Assembly: GCF_038595055.1 (NCBI RefSeq)
Contig: NZ_CP152002.1
Coordinates: 4,012,501-4,076,500, forward strand
Reading direction: 5' to 3'
Source of the DNA: Paenibacillus sp. FSL R7-0345
GTDB taxonomy: Bacteria; Bacillota; Bacilli; Paenibacillales; Paenibacillaceae
DNA: 64,000 nt
Shown: positions 43,583 through 53,125 of the stretch, one piece after another
Numbering within the stretch: the stretch's first letter is position 1
How the letters are laid out: every line of letters starts with the position of its first letter
Program-made: the position numbers and the translations under genes
The notes under the pieces: model-generated
What the model was told of the DNA's origin: nothing
Databases searched by the model: none
Seen by the model: the letters and a program-made list of their open reading frames with translations, nothing else

Positions 43583-46174
43583 TCATATATTCTCTTGCTT
43601 TAACGCATCAATAATATTCTCCTTTTTTACTTTAGCTCCGGAATAAACAACCGCAGAGCTGACAATGACAAATACGCCTACAATGACAGACAGAATGCTC
43701 ATCCATGGCAGGGTGAACCCATAGCTGAATTTGTTCGCAAATGCTTTATAGATCAGAACCATCGCGGCGAAACTGATAGGAAGCCCATACAAGAGCGACT
43801 TGACCCCATAAAAAACACTCTCATAGTTCAACATTTTTGCAAACCCCTTTGGCGTCGCGCCTACGGATTTCAGCATCGCGAATTCCCGCTTGCGAAGAGC
43901 CAGCCCTGTTGAGATCGTATTAAAGATGTTGGCAACGGAAATTGCAGAGATTAATACGATAAAACCGTAAGCAAAGACGTTCATTAGCAGAATTTGTTGT
44001 TCTTCGCTTTTTCTGAATTGATATACATTGTAGACATTCAGATTGGTCTCATTCATCGCTTCAATTTCCTGCTGCGTTTTCACCGGTTCCGTGCTTTTCA
44101 AATGGAGGTACATCGAAGCGTTAGCCAGCTCCTCGTCGTCAGCCAGCCGATTCATAACGCGTTCCGACACGATCATATTTAACCCGCCTACGCCTACCGG
44201 GCTCATCCCCATCGGTGCCTTATCCGTCAATGCGGCAAATATCACTTTGTTTGCCTTCGTTTCTTCCCCGCTCTCTTTAATAAAACTCGTTAGCTCGATA
44301 TGTTGACCGATATTCGCATATATGGACTTCGTCTGAATATATTTCCCCGTGTCCATATCTTTGTAATGAATCGTATCCATCACGATTGCGGCGGGATGCT
44401 CCAGATCCGTAAGCTGTTCGTAATCTGCGTGAGCCGCTCTGGCATAGGCTTGCAGGCTCGAATCATTCAGTGCATGGAGTTTAATGTCGTAAGGGTATTT
44501 CCCGTCTTGCAGCATACTCTGATCCTGCTTGACCTTCTCTTGCAACTCGTCGGCGATGCTTGCCGCATCAACCCAAGCGTTCCCGACTAACTCATGAATT
44601 ACGTTGTATTCCGTGACGCCATCCAGAGATACAAGCGATTGCATTAACTGTTCATCTAGTCCTTTTCCATTACTGGTCGACACTTCAATATCGTAATTGA
44701 TGCCTTCCTGGGACAATGCCAGAGATTGTGTCAGGCCAGTCGTGAAAAACGATATCGTCAAAAACAAAACGATGCTGATGACAAGCGAAAAAAGAATGAC
44801 ATGATGTCTTCGTTTGTTCCTTTTTAAGTTTTTCAGCCCGATTTCTGCTTCGATTCCGAAGAGTTTACGAATGATCTTCGACGTCTTCACTGCTTTGGCC
44901 GTAAGCTTTACGTCAGTGGTTTGGCGAATCGCGTCCATGGGAGATACTCTGGATGCCTTGGCCGCCGGGAGATACAACGAAACGAAAATCGTCAGCATTG
45001 AAACAAGACAAGTAATCAAGAGCAATAACGGCGTGACGATAAGCCTCAGCTTCTCACTAGTCCATAATGCCCCTTCAATCCTTGTGTTCATGAACGAAAA
45101 GGTGATTCCGATTCCGGCAAGACCGCATAGGATGCCAATGGGAATGCTGATCAAACCAATGACGATACCCTCAAAAAACACGGAATTTCGCTTCTGCCGT
45201 TTCGTCGCCCCCACGCTCGCAAGCATCCCTAAATGGCGGGAACGTTCCGAGACGGATATCGCAAAAGCGTTGTAGATGAGCCCAACCGAGCCAATTACAA
45301 TGACCCCCATAATGATTGCCGATAATGAGAACATCATGCTGGATGAGGCTCCGCTGCCGGACAAGCCATAATAATGAAGCAAATCGTTATTAAATTGGAC
45401 AGTGTCAATTTGGTTTTTCTCAGCCAGCTTCTCCGCATGTGTGAACAAGAACGGATTGACCTGCTGCAAAACCACCGAAGCATCGACCCGATCGTCCCCC
45501 CCGAGGATATGATCATCGGCATAGCTAATGATCGTATAACCCGGGGCCCAGTCCGTTTCCGACACGGGACGTTTAATGAAGCCTACCACCGTATAATCCC
45601 TGATTATGCTATGCTGTAATGTCTCAGTCAATGTGCCGTCTTTCCTGCGCAGCGGTTGCGTCTGATCCAGGGGATGTTCGCCCCCTTGTTCATATCGGTC
45701 GCCGACGCGAAGCGTTAAACGATCGCCGATTTCGTATTTCACTTTGCCATTTGTTACAACAGACTCGGAAATCACAACTTCCTTGTCCGTATGCGGAAGA
45801 CGTCCCTTGCTTATTTCAATCTGAAATTGTGCAAACCCTTGCACATCATATTCCTTAATGAACAAGTACGGCTTATTGGAATTTTGTCCCCCTTCTAATG
45901 GGGCATACCCAAGTTCTCTTGTGATTGCAACTGTTTTGGTTGCATCATCGCCCTGTATCGCCGCAAGCTGTTCTTTAGTTATATCTTGATACTGAATATG
46001 CCACTCCCCTGTATCTGCGATCGTTTGTCTGATCATTAAATCCGCAAAGGAAAAAATAAGCGTAATGACAGCGGTCATCATGGATACTGAAATAATCACG
46101 CCAACAATAGTCACAAGTGTTCGTCTCTTGTTCTGCTTCAGATGCCGGATGGTTAATGTATTGACAATATTCAT
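43583..46174 (-). CDS. Large FtsX-type ABC transporter permease
   Basis: An 863-residue permease with two FtsX units: helix 1 (about 18-40), a large extracellular domain (about 45-280), three helices (about 285-405), a second single helix (about 450-470), another extracellular domain and three C-terminal helices (about 735-850). The typical FtsX motif appears as SERSRHLGMLASVGATKRQ and again as KREFAMLKSVGATPKGFAKM. Such duplicated permeases export or detoxify antimicrobial peptides or cell-wall-active compounds. Its ATG overlaps the ATPase stop by four bases. Last gene of the five-gene operon. Confidence 0.92.
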   Translation of the reverse strand: MNIVNTLTIRHLKQNKRRTLVTIVGVIISVSMMTAVITLIFSFADLMIRQTIADTGEWHIQYQDITKEQLAAIQGDDATKTVAITRELGYAPLEGGQNSNKPYLFIKEYDVQGFAQFQIEISKGRLPHTDKEVVISESVVTNGKVKYEIGDRLTLRVGDRYEQGGEHPLDQTQPLRRKDGTLTETLQHSIIRDYTVVGFIKRPVSETDWAPGYTIISYADDHILGGDDRVDASVVLQQVNPFLFTHAEKLAEKNQIDTVQFNNDLLHYYGLSGSGASSSMMFSLSAIIMGVIVIGSVGLIYNAFAISVSERSRHLGMLASVGATKRQKRNSVFFEGIVIGLISIPIGILCGLAGIGITFSFMNTRIEGALWTSEKLRLIVTPLLLLITCLVSMLTIFVSLYLPAAKASRVSPMDAIRQTTDVKLTAKAVKTSKIIRKLFGIEAEIGLKNLKRNKRRHHVILFSLVISIVLFLTISFFTTGLTQSLALSQEGINYDIEVSTSNGKGLDEQLMQSLVSLDGVTEYNVIHELVGNAWVDAASIADELQEKVKQDQSMLQDGKYPYDIKLHALNDSSLQAYARAAHADYEQLTDLEHPAAIVMDTIHYKDMDTGKYIQTKSIYANIGQHIELTSFIKESGEETKANKVIFAALTDKAPMGMSPVGVGGLNMIVSERVMNRLADDEELANASMYLHLKSTEPVKTQQEIEAMNETNLNVYNVYQFRKSEEQQILLMNVFAYGFIVLISAISVANIFNTISTGLALRKREFAMLKSVGATPKGFAKMLNYESVFYGVKSLLYGLPISFAAMVLIYKAFANKFSYGFTLPWMSILSVIVGVFVIVSSAVVYSGAKVKKENIIDALKQENI

Positions 46175-46854
46175 CGCCTTATTACCTCGTCTTTGGCAAT
46201 CCTCCCATCTTCAATCGAAATGATTCTGCCGGCTTGCAGGGCGATCCGTTCGTCATGCGTGATTACGATCAGTGTCTGATGATAGGTCCTATTCAGCATT
46301 TTCAATAAATCGACGATCTCGCTGCTATTCCTGCTGTCCAGATTCCCGGTGGGTTCGTCAGCCAGCATGATCGCAGGATTGCCGATGATCGCCCTGCCAA
46401 TCGAGACACGCTGCTGCTGTCCGCCGGATAGCTGATTCGGCAGATGGTTTAATCGATGCTGCAAATTCAACGTGCTCACAAGATTAGCCAATTGCTTTTG
46501 ATCTACCTTTTGTTGATCCAGCAAGAGCGGCAGCGTAATGTTCTCTTCCACCGTCAGGACGGGAATCATATTAAAAAATTGGTAGATCAGCCCGATTTGT
46601 CTGCGCCTGAAGATGGCCAGCTGCGTTTCGTTCAAGGTATACATATCCGTATCCTGAACATACACTTTCCCGCCGGTCGGTCGATCCACACCGCCCAGCA
46701 TATGAAGGAGTGTCGATTTTCCCGAACCGGAAGGTCCGATAATTGCGACGAATTCACCTTTTTGGACCGAAAAGGAAACATCATCAAGCGCCTTTACCGC
46801 CGATTCGCCTGTGCCGTATATTTTAGACAAATTTTCGATTGTTAAAATCTCCAT
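46171..46854 (-). CDS. ABC transporter ATP-binding protein of the peptide-sensing operon
   Basis: A 227-residue ATPase with Walker A IGPSGSGKSTLLHM, Q-loop IYQFFNMIPVLTV, signature QLSGGQQQRVSIGRAI, Walker B AIMLADEPTGNLD and H-loop VITHDERIALQA. The ATG at 46854 is used because GAAGGGGG is six bases before it. It couples with the permease by an ATGA overlap. The LolD/MacB/BceA subfamily and the two-component genes in the same operon suggest a Bce-like detoxification system. Confidence 0.92.
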   Translation of the reverse strand: MEILTIENLSKIYGTGESAVKALDDVSFSVQKGEFVAIIGPSGSGKSTLLHMLGGVDRPTGGKVYVQDTDMYTLNETQLAIFRRRQIGLIYQFFNMIPVLTVEENITLPLLLDQQKVDQKQLANLVSTLNLQHRLNHLPNQLSGGQQQRVSIGRAIIGNPAIMLADEPTGNLDSRNSSEIVDLLKMLNRTYHQTLIVITHDERIALQAGRIISIEDGRIAKDEVIRR

Positions 46855-46877
46855 TGTCATCCCCCTTCCCTAGATGC

Positions 46878-47816
46878 TCAATTCCAGGTATATACCATCT
46901 CTCTATATCCAACATCCCAAAGGGTTTCATTCCCCTCAATGGTTATCTTAAGCTCCTTAGCCCGGGTGAGATAAAGGATCCTCATATCCGGCTCATGGAG
47001 CTGATCTTCTGCAGATACAGACAGGAGCTCTTGCCCGTCAACGGTAACCTTAATGCTGCCCTGAAAATCCTTATGATCAGGAATTCCATAATTCAAGCTA
47101 AGATACAGCTCTCCCTTATTGCCTAACGAATACGTATAGGTTTCGTTCTTTTTACCTTTGGTGTCATACACATTATATTGGGGTTTCACGTCTTGACCGC
47201 CAATCTTAAGACGGTCCTGTCTGGTTCCCGTTAATGGATTTCCGGTACTATCCTTCCATTCGTTTATCGCTACAAATGGGCCCACCTCTTTGGTGAACAC
47301 TTGATCCACTATTCCGAAGACTCCCCACACGGCGAGCATTAAGGCAGCACTGGCAATTCCTGTAGCAGCGATATTTCTCCAGTAGTTTTTTGTACGAAAG
47401 CCAATCTTGTACGCCCCGAATCCGATAGCAGCGCCCAATGAGTTCTGTATGACGTCGTTCGTGTCAAAGCTGCCGAGGAATGTTAGTGCCTGGATGGTCT
47501 CCACCACAAGAATGGACAGGATAAACCCTGTCATAAGGCGAACAAAGCTGGTGCGGTATAACAACGGAAGCAGTATGCCAAAAGGTATGAAGGCTGCAAA
47601 GTTTCCAATACCCACCAAGTCCATCAGTGTCGGATGCTGAAGATCGGAAAGACCCGGCACCCTAAAAAAACTGTCCGGCAAAAAAATAAAGGTGTACTGA
47701 CTGATTTGATCCACCTTATCCGCTCTGCCGAAAGCAAAAAGCATAAAATAAAGAATAATCAGGGTGTAGCCTATCGTGATAACAAAAGTAATCTTGCGCT
47801 GCTGCTTCACTTGCAT
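46878..47816 (-). CDS. VanZ-family protein with a C-terminal beta domain
   Basis: A 312-residue membrane protein starting at an ATG seven bases after GGAGG. The N-terminal half (about 8-190) has five hydrophobic helices with VanZ hallmarks: NFAAFIPFGILLPLL and the SFDTNDVIQNSLGAAIGFGAY motif. The C-terminal part (about 195-312) is extracytoplasmic and beta-rich (ETYTYSLGNKGELYLSLNYG, GSIKVTVDGQELLSVSA), like an NPCBM or carbohydrate-binding sandwich. VanZ is known for low-level teicoplanin resistance. Between the kinase and ABC genes it fits an envelope-stress operon. Confidence 0.85.
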   Translation of the reverse strand: MQVKQQRKITFVITIGYTLIILYFMLFAFGRADKVDQISQYTFIFLPDSFFRVPGLSDLQHPTLMDLVGIGNFAAFIPFGILLPLLYRTSFVRLMTGFILSILVVETIQALTFLGSFDTNDVIQNSLGAAIGFGAYKIGFRTKNYWRNIAATGIASAALMLAVWGVFGIVDQVFTKEVGPFVAINEWKDSTGNPLTGTRQDRLKIGGQDVKPQYNVYDTKGKKNETYTYSLGNKGELYLSLNYGIPDHKDFQGSIKVTVDGQELLSVSAEDQLHEPDMRILYLTRAKELKITIEGNETLWDVGYREMVYTWN

Positions 47817-47917
47817 GGTTGTACCTCCATCGTTCATCTGATGAATATCATTTTATCTGTCCAAAATGACTTTACAGTGACGCTGGAGGTGACAGTTCAG
47901 TCACTTAAGGAGTGCTG

Positions 47918-48919
47918 TTAAATCACATGCTTATAAAATTTGATCCGAAACTCTGTGCCCGTCCCGCTGTTGCTCGATACATCAATCACGCCGTTCTGGC
48001 TTGCAATGATGCTTTGAGCCATCGCAAGCCCTATACCGATGCTTCCTTCATTAGCATTCTTTCCTTTATAAAAGCGTTTGAAAATATAAGGCAAATCCTC
48101 TTTCGGAATACCCTCTCCGTTGTCAGCAATAACAATTTCCGTAAATAGTACGTTGCCGGAAAATGTGATGGTAATCGCACCGCCTTCAGGTGTATGCTCC
48201 ACTCCATTTTTCAAAATATTGATCACCGCTTCAGCAGTCCAATGGAAATCGCCGGCAAAAGAGACGTTGTCATCCCCCGTGACGGAAACGGTCTGTCCCT
48301 TAATATCCATCGGAATCATAACCGGCTCCAGTGCCTTTTGGATAAGGGTTTTCATGTGTATTCGATCTTTTTTGAACGGGATGGTTCCCGCTTCCATTTT
48401 CGCCAGCTTTAATAAGGATGAAACAAGCCAATCGATCCGTTCAAGCTGAATGCGAATATGATGGGTGAACTCTGTTCTTTTGAGTGGAGGCAGGTCTGGG
48501 GCGCTTAACAGATCTGCCATGACGGTCATAGAGGTGATCGGTGTTTTGAGCTGGTGTGAAATATCGGAGATGGCATCGGTCAGTTGAAGTTTATCCCGCT
48601 GCAATAGCGACCGGTGCTCGGAGAGCATGCGTGTCACCTTGTAAATATCATTCTTTAAGATGCTAAGCTCACCTTCCTGATTATCGCGAGGGTCAAGGGA
48701 GTCCTGGCCGCTGCTAATCTCCCGCAAATATACGGACAGCTTCTCTAGCTCGTAATATCTCCGTTTCGTGAATAATAAAGCTGTGCCGGAAAGCAGCACG
48801 GATACAATAATAACGAGGGCTGCGGCGGCGGACGAAATGAAGGCAGCAATGACGATCGCCGATAAGCTGATCGAGCCCATGACGAGTAATAATATTTGAT
48901 TTTCCCGATTGCGCAGCAT
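47918..48919 (-). CDS. Sensor histidine kinase (intramembrane-sensing type)
   Basis: A 333-residue kinase with two membrane helices (about 8-28 and 31-51) joined by only a few residues, so no extracellular sensor domain exists. A HAMP-like linker is followed by the H-box SDISHQLKTPITSM (His122), N-box INILKNGVEH, and G-boxes IADNGEGIPKEDLPYIF and IGIGLAMAQSI. This architecture is that of kinases sensing cell-wall stress or peptides through an ABC transporter (BceS-like). Its ATG directly abuts the response regulator's TAG stop. Confidence 0.92.
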   Translation of the reverse strand: MLRNRENQILLLVMGSISLSAIVIAAFISSAAAALVIIVSVLLSGTALLFTKRRYYELEKLSVYLREISSGQDSLDPRDNQEGELSILKNDIYKVTRMLSEHRSLLQRDKLQLTDAISDISHQLKTPITSMTVMADLLSAPDLPPLKRTEFTHHIRIQLERIDWLVSSLLKLAKMEAGTIPFKKDRIHMKTLIQKALEPVMIPMDIKGQTVSVTGDDNVSFAGDFHWTAEAVINILKNGVEHTPEGGAITITFSGNVLFTEIVIADNGEGIPKEDLPYIFKRFYKGKNANEGSIGIGLAMAQSIIASQNGVIDVSSNSGTGTEFRIKFYKHVI

Positions 48920-49603
48920 CTATTCACCAACCTTATAGCCTAAACCGCGTACCGTTTTGATCAGAGCCGGCTGCTCTGGATTATCCTCCAGCTTTTCCCT
49001 TAGCCTTTTGATATAGACCGTTAACGTATTGTCATTCACGAAGTCGCCGGCCACGTCCCAGATCTGCTCCAGGAGCTGATTTCTGCTGAGGACCTGTCCA
49101 ACGTGGTTCCCAAAGATCAGCAATAAGCGGTATTCCAAGGCGGTTAGCGAAATTTCGGCACCATTTTTATATACTTTGCCTTCCAGCGTATGGATGCGCA
49201 CATTGTCAATGTCGATGACCGCTCCGGCATGGGACAGCTTCTGGTATCTCCGCAAGACGGACTTGATCCGGGAGAGAAGCTCACGAACCCGAAAGGGTTT
49301 GGTAATGTAATCATCGGCTCCCATATCGAGTCCCATCACCACATTGACCTCATCATCAATCACCGTTAAGAAAATGACCGGAATATCACGTCGTTCCTTC
49401 ACCAGCTTGCATAATTCATAGCCAGTTCCGTCTGGAAGCTGTAAATCGAACAGGCATAAAGTGAACTGATCGATGTCCTCGGCGAGCACCTTTCGGGCAG
49501 CAGCGGCATCATGGCAGAGAACGGTCCAATAACCCTCTTGCTGCAGCGAATATTCCAGTCCCGACGCGATCGTCTTATCATCTTCAACTAATAATATTTT
49601 CAT
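48920..49603 (-). CDS. OmpR/PhoB-family response regulator
   Basis: A 227-residue regulator beginning MKILLVEDD, with an AAGGA site ten bases upstream. The open frame extends 55 codons further upstream but that part does not fit the family. The receiver domain has phospho-acceptor Asp53 (LFDLQLPDGTGYEL) and Lys in ITKPFRVRELL. The C-terminal winged helix spans about 128-227 (LTALEYRLLLIFGNHVGQVL, FVNDNTLTVYIKRLREKLE). First gene of the operon and partner of the adjacent kinase; it presumably activates the ABC genes. Confidence 0.93.
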   Translation of the reverse strand: MKILLVEDDKTIASGLEYSLQQEGYWTVLCHDAAAARKVLAEDIDQFTLCLFDLQLPDGTGYELCKLVKERRDIPVIFLTVIDDEVNVVMGLDMGADDYITKPFRVRELLSRIKSVLRRYQKLSHAGAVIDIDNVRIHTLEGKVYKNGAEISLTALEYRLLLIFGNHVGQVLSRNQLLEQIWDVAGDFVNDNTLTVYIKRLREKLEDNPEQPALIKTVRGLGYKVGE

Positions 49604-49710
49604 CTGAAGGTCATCCTTAGGATTGATTTTAGAAAATTTAATGGCAGACTTCACGGCAAAAATCGTTAAGGTCTCCACCATAAAGCATATACCATGATCT
49701 TGCAACACAT

Positions 49711-49735
49711 AAAGACCCCTTTCGTGAGGGGTCTT
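49711..49735 (-). terminator. Terminator of the U32-family gene
   Basis: On the minus strand an 8-bp stem AGACCCCT / AGGGGTCT is followed by TTT, about 45 bases after the stop codon. The T tract is short. Confidence 0.55.
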
Positions 49736-49780
49736 CCATTTTTTCAGGAGGAATTTAAGCAGAACCATCCCTTTGGCTGC

Positions 49781-52024
49781 CTACACTATCTCTTTATTAA
49801 AATGTCCTCTTGTGTCTGTTTCCTGATTAAAGACAGCATTATTCATGGAGCCGTTTAGTTTGCCTGAGGCCATATGAATGACTTTCACAACCTGCTCTTT
49901 AGATTCAACTGTGAAGTTTAATCTGAGCGCCTGGATTCCTTTGATGCTTGGCAGCTCATCTAAAAGATTAAGCGTCTTCCCGTTAAGGAGAGTCGTTGTA
50001 CAATCCTCATGGGAAAGGATAGGGAATGTTCCGTGCTCGTCTTTTAGCTCATAGCTCTTCGTTTTGCAAATTCTACATTGATTCATTTTTTTCATCGGAC
50101 AATATTTTGTAAACATCAACGGAGCCCTGCCATATACGATCATTTCCAGTGCAGGATAGCCGTCATTTTCTTCATAATAGGCATTCATTAAATCTTCAAT
50201 TTGGCTCTTATTCAATTCATAAGATAAAGTGACTCGTTTGGCACCTAATTTATATAATTCATAGCAACTGGTAGCATTTATAACATTTAGAGAATAGTCC
50301 GTAACGAACGGATTTGTTTCTCTGTAGTGATAAATGCCGCCATATCCTCCGATGAGCAGCTGCCCTTCTTTTTCCTTATACTCGTTCTGATTTCTTCTAA
50401 CCACATTTTCAAAATAAATTTCCTTAATTCCACAGCTCACGCAAGCATCATACTGTTCCTGATTCGTTACAGAAGCTGTAAGGTATGGTTGTTCAGGGGC
50501 AAAGCTTATTTTTTCTTTGGCTTTCAGAGCCTTGGTTCTTTTCTTCCGGCTGTTAAGCTTTAAGTCATATAAGCCCTGTACAATCTCTCTTCTTGCTGCA
50601 TTTAACAGTTTAGCCGGAATAAATGCATTACATTCCTCATAATCGACATGATTCAGTTCGAATATAGTATCATTTAATCTGGAGAATTGCTTGATGACCT
50701 GGTCTTTTGTGGTTGGATTATTAATGGCTTCGCCTAGGATTTCCTCGCTTTCATATGAATAATTAAACCCCAAGCCCTCCGCATCTATGAACAGCTTTGA
50801 ATCTGGACATGCATATACTCTAATATCCAGGTTAAACCGCTTAAATTCTTTTTCAAGTGATGCTTCTAATTCTTTGTGGTAGTAATAATCCTTCGTTTTA
50901 TATACTACATCTCCCGTAGACATCTTTTCTGTAACTTTGATATAGCAGACATCATCTGCGGTGTTAATTAAATCGCCATCTTTGTTGTACAGTTTTGCAA
51001 CCGTTAAATTAACATCTTCATTGTTATGACTTATCCGGATTGTATCGTTTTGATTTAAAGGACGTGTAAGAGTTATTTCATACCGGTCTTTATCCATCTT
51101 GCTGATTGTTCCAATTTCATAACCAAAGTTATTTGGCCTTGAGATGTTTGTAATATTTCTCCTGTCTTCGTGAAACAAATATCCTTTAGTAAAGGTCCTG
51201 TTGAATGTTTTTTTCAGATTTTCTTTCTCTTCTTCGGTTATTTTATGATCTAAGGCCCTGCGATATTTGGATACAACATTAGCAACATACGTAGGCGCCT
51301 TCATTCTGCCTTCTATTTTTAAAGAATCGATTTCTTTTAAATCATGGATGTAATCGATTGTGTTTAAGTCCTTTGTAGATAGAATATAGCTTTTCCCTAA
51401 AGATGTGTCTGTTGTCTTATCCATTAGTTCATACTCCTTACGGCATGAACCCACACATCTTCCGCGGTTTGCGCACCGATTGCCGAGTAATCCCGACATT
51501 AGACAGTTTCCGGAATAAGATACACATAAAGCACCGTGAACGAAAATTTCTAAAGGGATTTCAGCTATTCTTTTAATCTCTTTTACTTTTTCAATCTTAA
51601 CCTCACGGGACAGAACAACTCTTTTAGCACCAAGTTCTTTAAATAATAAAGTTCCGTCTACATCGTCGATTCCCATTTGAGTTGAACAATGTGCTTCCAG
51701 ATCAAGAAAGTTTTTAACGATATAATCGAAACCAGCCAGGTCCTGGACAATAATGCCATCCACACCGGCTTCATTTAATTCGTGTATCTGCTCCTTCATC
51801 TCTTCAACTTCGTTTTCGAAAACGATGGTATTCATTGCAACGTAGATTTTAACGTCCCTCAGGTGCGCATACGTAACAGCCTCTTTTAACGATTCTAAAT
51901 CAAAATTAGAGGAGTATGCGCGTGCACCAAATTTTTGCATTCCTAAGTATATTGCATCACATCCATTAGATATTGCAGCTTTTAAAGCTTCCATATTTCC
52001 TGCTGGAGCTAATAATTCAGTCAT
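49781..52024 (-). CDS. Peptidase U32 family protein (RlhA/YrrO-like)
   Basis: A 747-residue U32 protein. The ATG after AAGGAGG gives MTELLAPAGNMEALKAAI, the family N-terminus; the longer frame is ignored. The Cys-rich motif GALCVSYSGNCLMSG, then RCANRGRCVGSCRKEY, is complete and probably holds an iron-sulfur cluster. The middle is the DUF3656-like region, and a second U32-like part near the C-terminus has further Cys (YCPMKKMNQCRICK). Related proteins (RlhA, TrhP) hydroxylate rRNA or tRNA, so an RNA-modification role is more likely than a collagenase one. Confidence 0.88.
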   Translation of the reverse strand: MTELLAPAGNMEALKAAISNGCDAIYLGMQKFGARAYSSNFDLESLKEAVTYAHLRDVKIYVAMNTIVFENEVEEMKEQIHELNEAGVDGIIVQDLAGFDYIVKNFLDLEAHCSTQMGIDDVDGTLLFKELGAKRVVLSREVKIEKVKEIKRIAEIPLEIFVHGALCVSYSGNCLMSGLLGNRCANRGRCVGSCRKEYELMDKTTDTSLGKSYILSTKDLNTIDYIHDLKEIDSLKIEGRMKAPTYVANVVSKYRRALDHKITEEEKENLKKTFNRTFTKGYLFHEDRRNITNISRPNNFGYEIGTISKMDKDRYEITLTRPLNQNDTIRISHNNEDVNLTVAKLYNKDGDLINTADDVCYIKVTEKMSTGDVVYKTKDYYYHKELEASLEKEFKRFNLDIRVYACPDSKLFIDAEGLGFNYSYESEEILGEAINNPTTKDQVIKQFSRLNDTIFELNHVDYEECNAFIPAKLLNAARREIVQGLYDLKLNSRKKRTKALKAKEKISFAPEQPYLTASVTNQEQYDACVSCGIKEIYFENVVRRNQNEYKEKEGQLLIGGYGGIYHYRETNPFVTDYSLNVINATSCYELYKLGAKRVTLSYELNKSQIEDLMNAYYEENDGYPALEMIVYGRAPLMFTKYCPMKKMNQCRICKTKSYELKDEHGTFPILSHEDCTTTLLNGKTLNLLDELPSIKGIQALRLNFTVESKEQVVKVIHMASGKLNGSMNNAVFNQETDTRGHFNKEIV

Positions 52025-52128
52025 TTCTTCCTCCTTGTGACCCATAAATTGTACACTATAATAGATTGAACTAATAATATTGCTGTTTTGGGATTGCATG
52101 TGACTCCAGAGAATGTTTGGACTTCCAG

Positions 52129-52194
52129 CCGCTGTTGTCTGCAGATTTCTTGATTTATACCGTTTTTAACGGTTGAAATCCGCAGACAAAGGCG
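52129..52194. repeat. Imperfect palindromic element with nested hairpin
   Basis: Arms CCGCTGTTGTCTGCAGATTTC-like (52129-52149) and their near complement at 52175-52194, with a small inner hairpin (ACCGTTTTTAACGGT). No gene lies in 52025-52474 apart from this element and the hairpins listed separately. It looks like a dispersed intergenic palindrome, but only one copy is in the window. Confidence 0.55.
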
Positions 52195-52244
52195 GTCGCT
52201 ACCGCTCCTCCAGTTCCAAAATTCCCCTCCGCCACTTTTCCCTT

Positions 52245-52262
52245 AACTTAAATTCTTAAGTT
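52245..52262. promoter_or_regulatory. Small perfect inverted repeat
   Basis: AACTTAA-ATTC-TTAAGTT in an AT-rich stretch between the palindromic element and the XRE gene. Possible operator; role unknown. Confidence 0.3.
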
Positions 52263-52395
52263 CAATCTATATAGTTAAAGCGACATTTTTTTTACTTAAG
52301 AGATATTTTTTCTTACGCCTATATAGCCCTGGTCTTTCGACAATTTAAACTCAGCACCATTGATCATAAAATAAGATTTACACTTAAGCTACGGC

Positions 52396-52431
52396 AAAAA
52401 GCACAAACCAATGGTTTGCGCTTGTGTTTTT
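52396..52431 (-). terminator. Terminator of the XRE gene (both directions possible)
   Basis: An 11-bp stem with one mismatch (AAGCACAAACC / GGTTTGCGCTT) has T runs on both sides: TTTTT after it on the minus strand and GTGTTTTT on the plus strand. Confidence 0.7.
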
Positions 52432-52474
52432 AATGACCTTATTCGTCATGAGAGGCTTGCCTTATCATTATTCT

Positions 52475-52807
52475 TTATAATAATTCCTTTAGTACATTTT
52501 TCGCCACGCGTATCTTCTCATCATTAGCGTCACGAAGCATACCTACAATATCCTGAATATCCCTCTCAGCTGAGGTAACCATAAACTCTTCATTCTGATA
52601 CGCAAACAGCTGAACTAAGTTAACTTCAAGCGATTCCGCTATCTTATGTAAATTCAATAAAGAAACGTTCTTCTCACCACGCTCAATCTGCCCTATGTAC
52701 GAAAAATGAAATCCGCCTTTCTCCCCAAGTGCTTCCTGCGATAAACCCCGCTCTTTCCGAAGAGCACGAATCCGGGTTCCGACGAGCTTCAATATTTCCT
52801 TATCCAT
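52475..52807 (-). CDS. XRE-family helix-turn-helix regulator
   Basis: A 110-residue protein: an N-terminal XRE/Cro-type helix-turn-helix (about 6-60, IRALRKERGLSQEALGEKGG ... IGQIERGEKNVSLLNLHKIAESL) and a short helical tail. The ATG at 52807 is best placed relative to GGAGAGG; a GTG four codons upstream overlaps that site. Small regulators of this kind often control restriction or other defence genes. It stands alone next to the IS element and defence operon, so that link is only positional. Confidence 0.85.
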   Translation of the reverse strand: MDKEILKLVGTRIRALRKERGLSQEALGEKGGFHFSYIGQIERGEKNVSLLNLHKIAESLEVNLVQLFAYQNEEFMVTSAERDIQDIVGMLRDANDEKIRVAKNVLKELL

Positions 52808-52930
52808 CACGGTATTCACCTCTCCATGTCAAAAGTGTAGACAAGTCCTCAACTCTATGATTCGTGCGTTATACATCTATGAGCATAAGACAGAGTTTGG
52901 CACAGAGATATCATTAATTGATCTATTGCT

Positions 52931-53107
52931 GCTAATACATACAGATTAATAATCCTGGGCCTGAGGTTGTGGTATTTGTAGGTGAGTTGAATTTTACTTA
53001 ATGAGGAAGGACATGAGCTAGAGGTGATACGGGAGGAGGATATGAAGAGAGTGATGAGGAGGGCGGGTGAGGTTTTGGAAGAGTTATGCTGGAGGATGGG
53101 GATGTAG
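52931..53107 (+). pseudogene. C-terminal remnant of an unidentified gene, frameshifted
   Basis: Two plus-strand frames join into a protein-like tail: QINNPGPEVVVFVGELNFT, then, after a one-base shift near 53000, LNEEGHELEVIREEDMKRVM continuing to EELCWRMGM and a TAG at 53105. No start or complete gene is present. The end lies ten bases before the IS256 target duplication, so it may be the 3' end of a gene that once faced the defence operon. Family not recognised. Confidence 0.35.
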
Positions 53108-53117
53108 AGAGAGGCCA

Positions 53118-53125
53118 TCATAGCG
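53118..53125 (+). repeat. 8-bp target-site duplication, left copy (tcatagcg)
   Basis: Directly abuts the 3' end of the IS256-family element. The partner copy at 54549-54556 is in inverted orientation, which an internal inversion explains. Confidence 0.85.
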
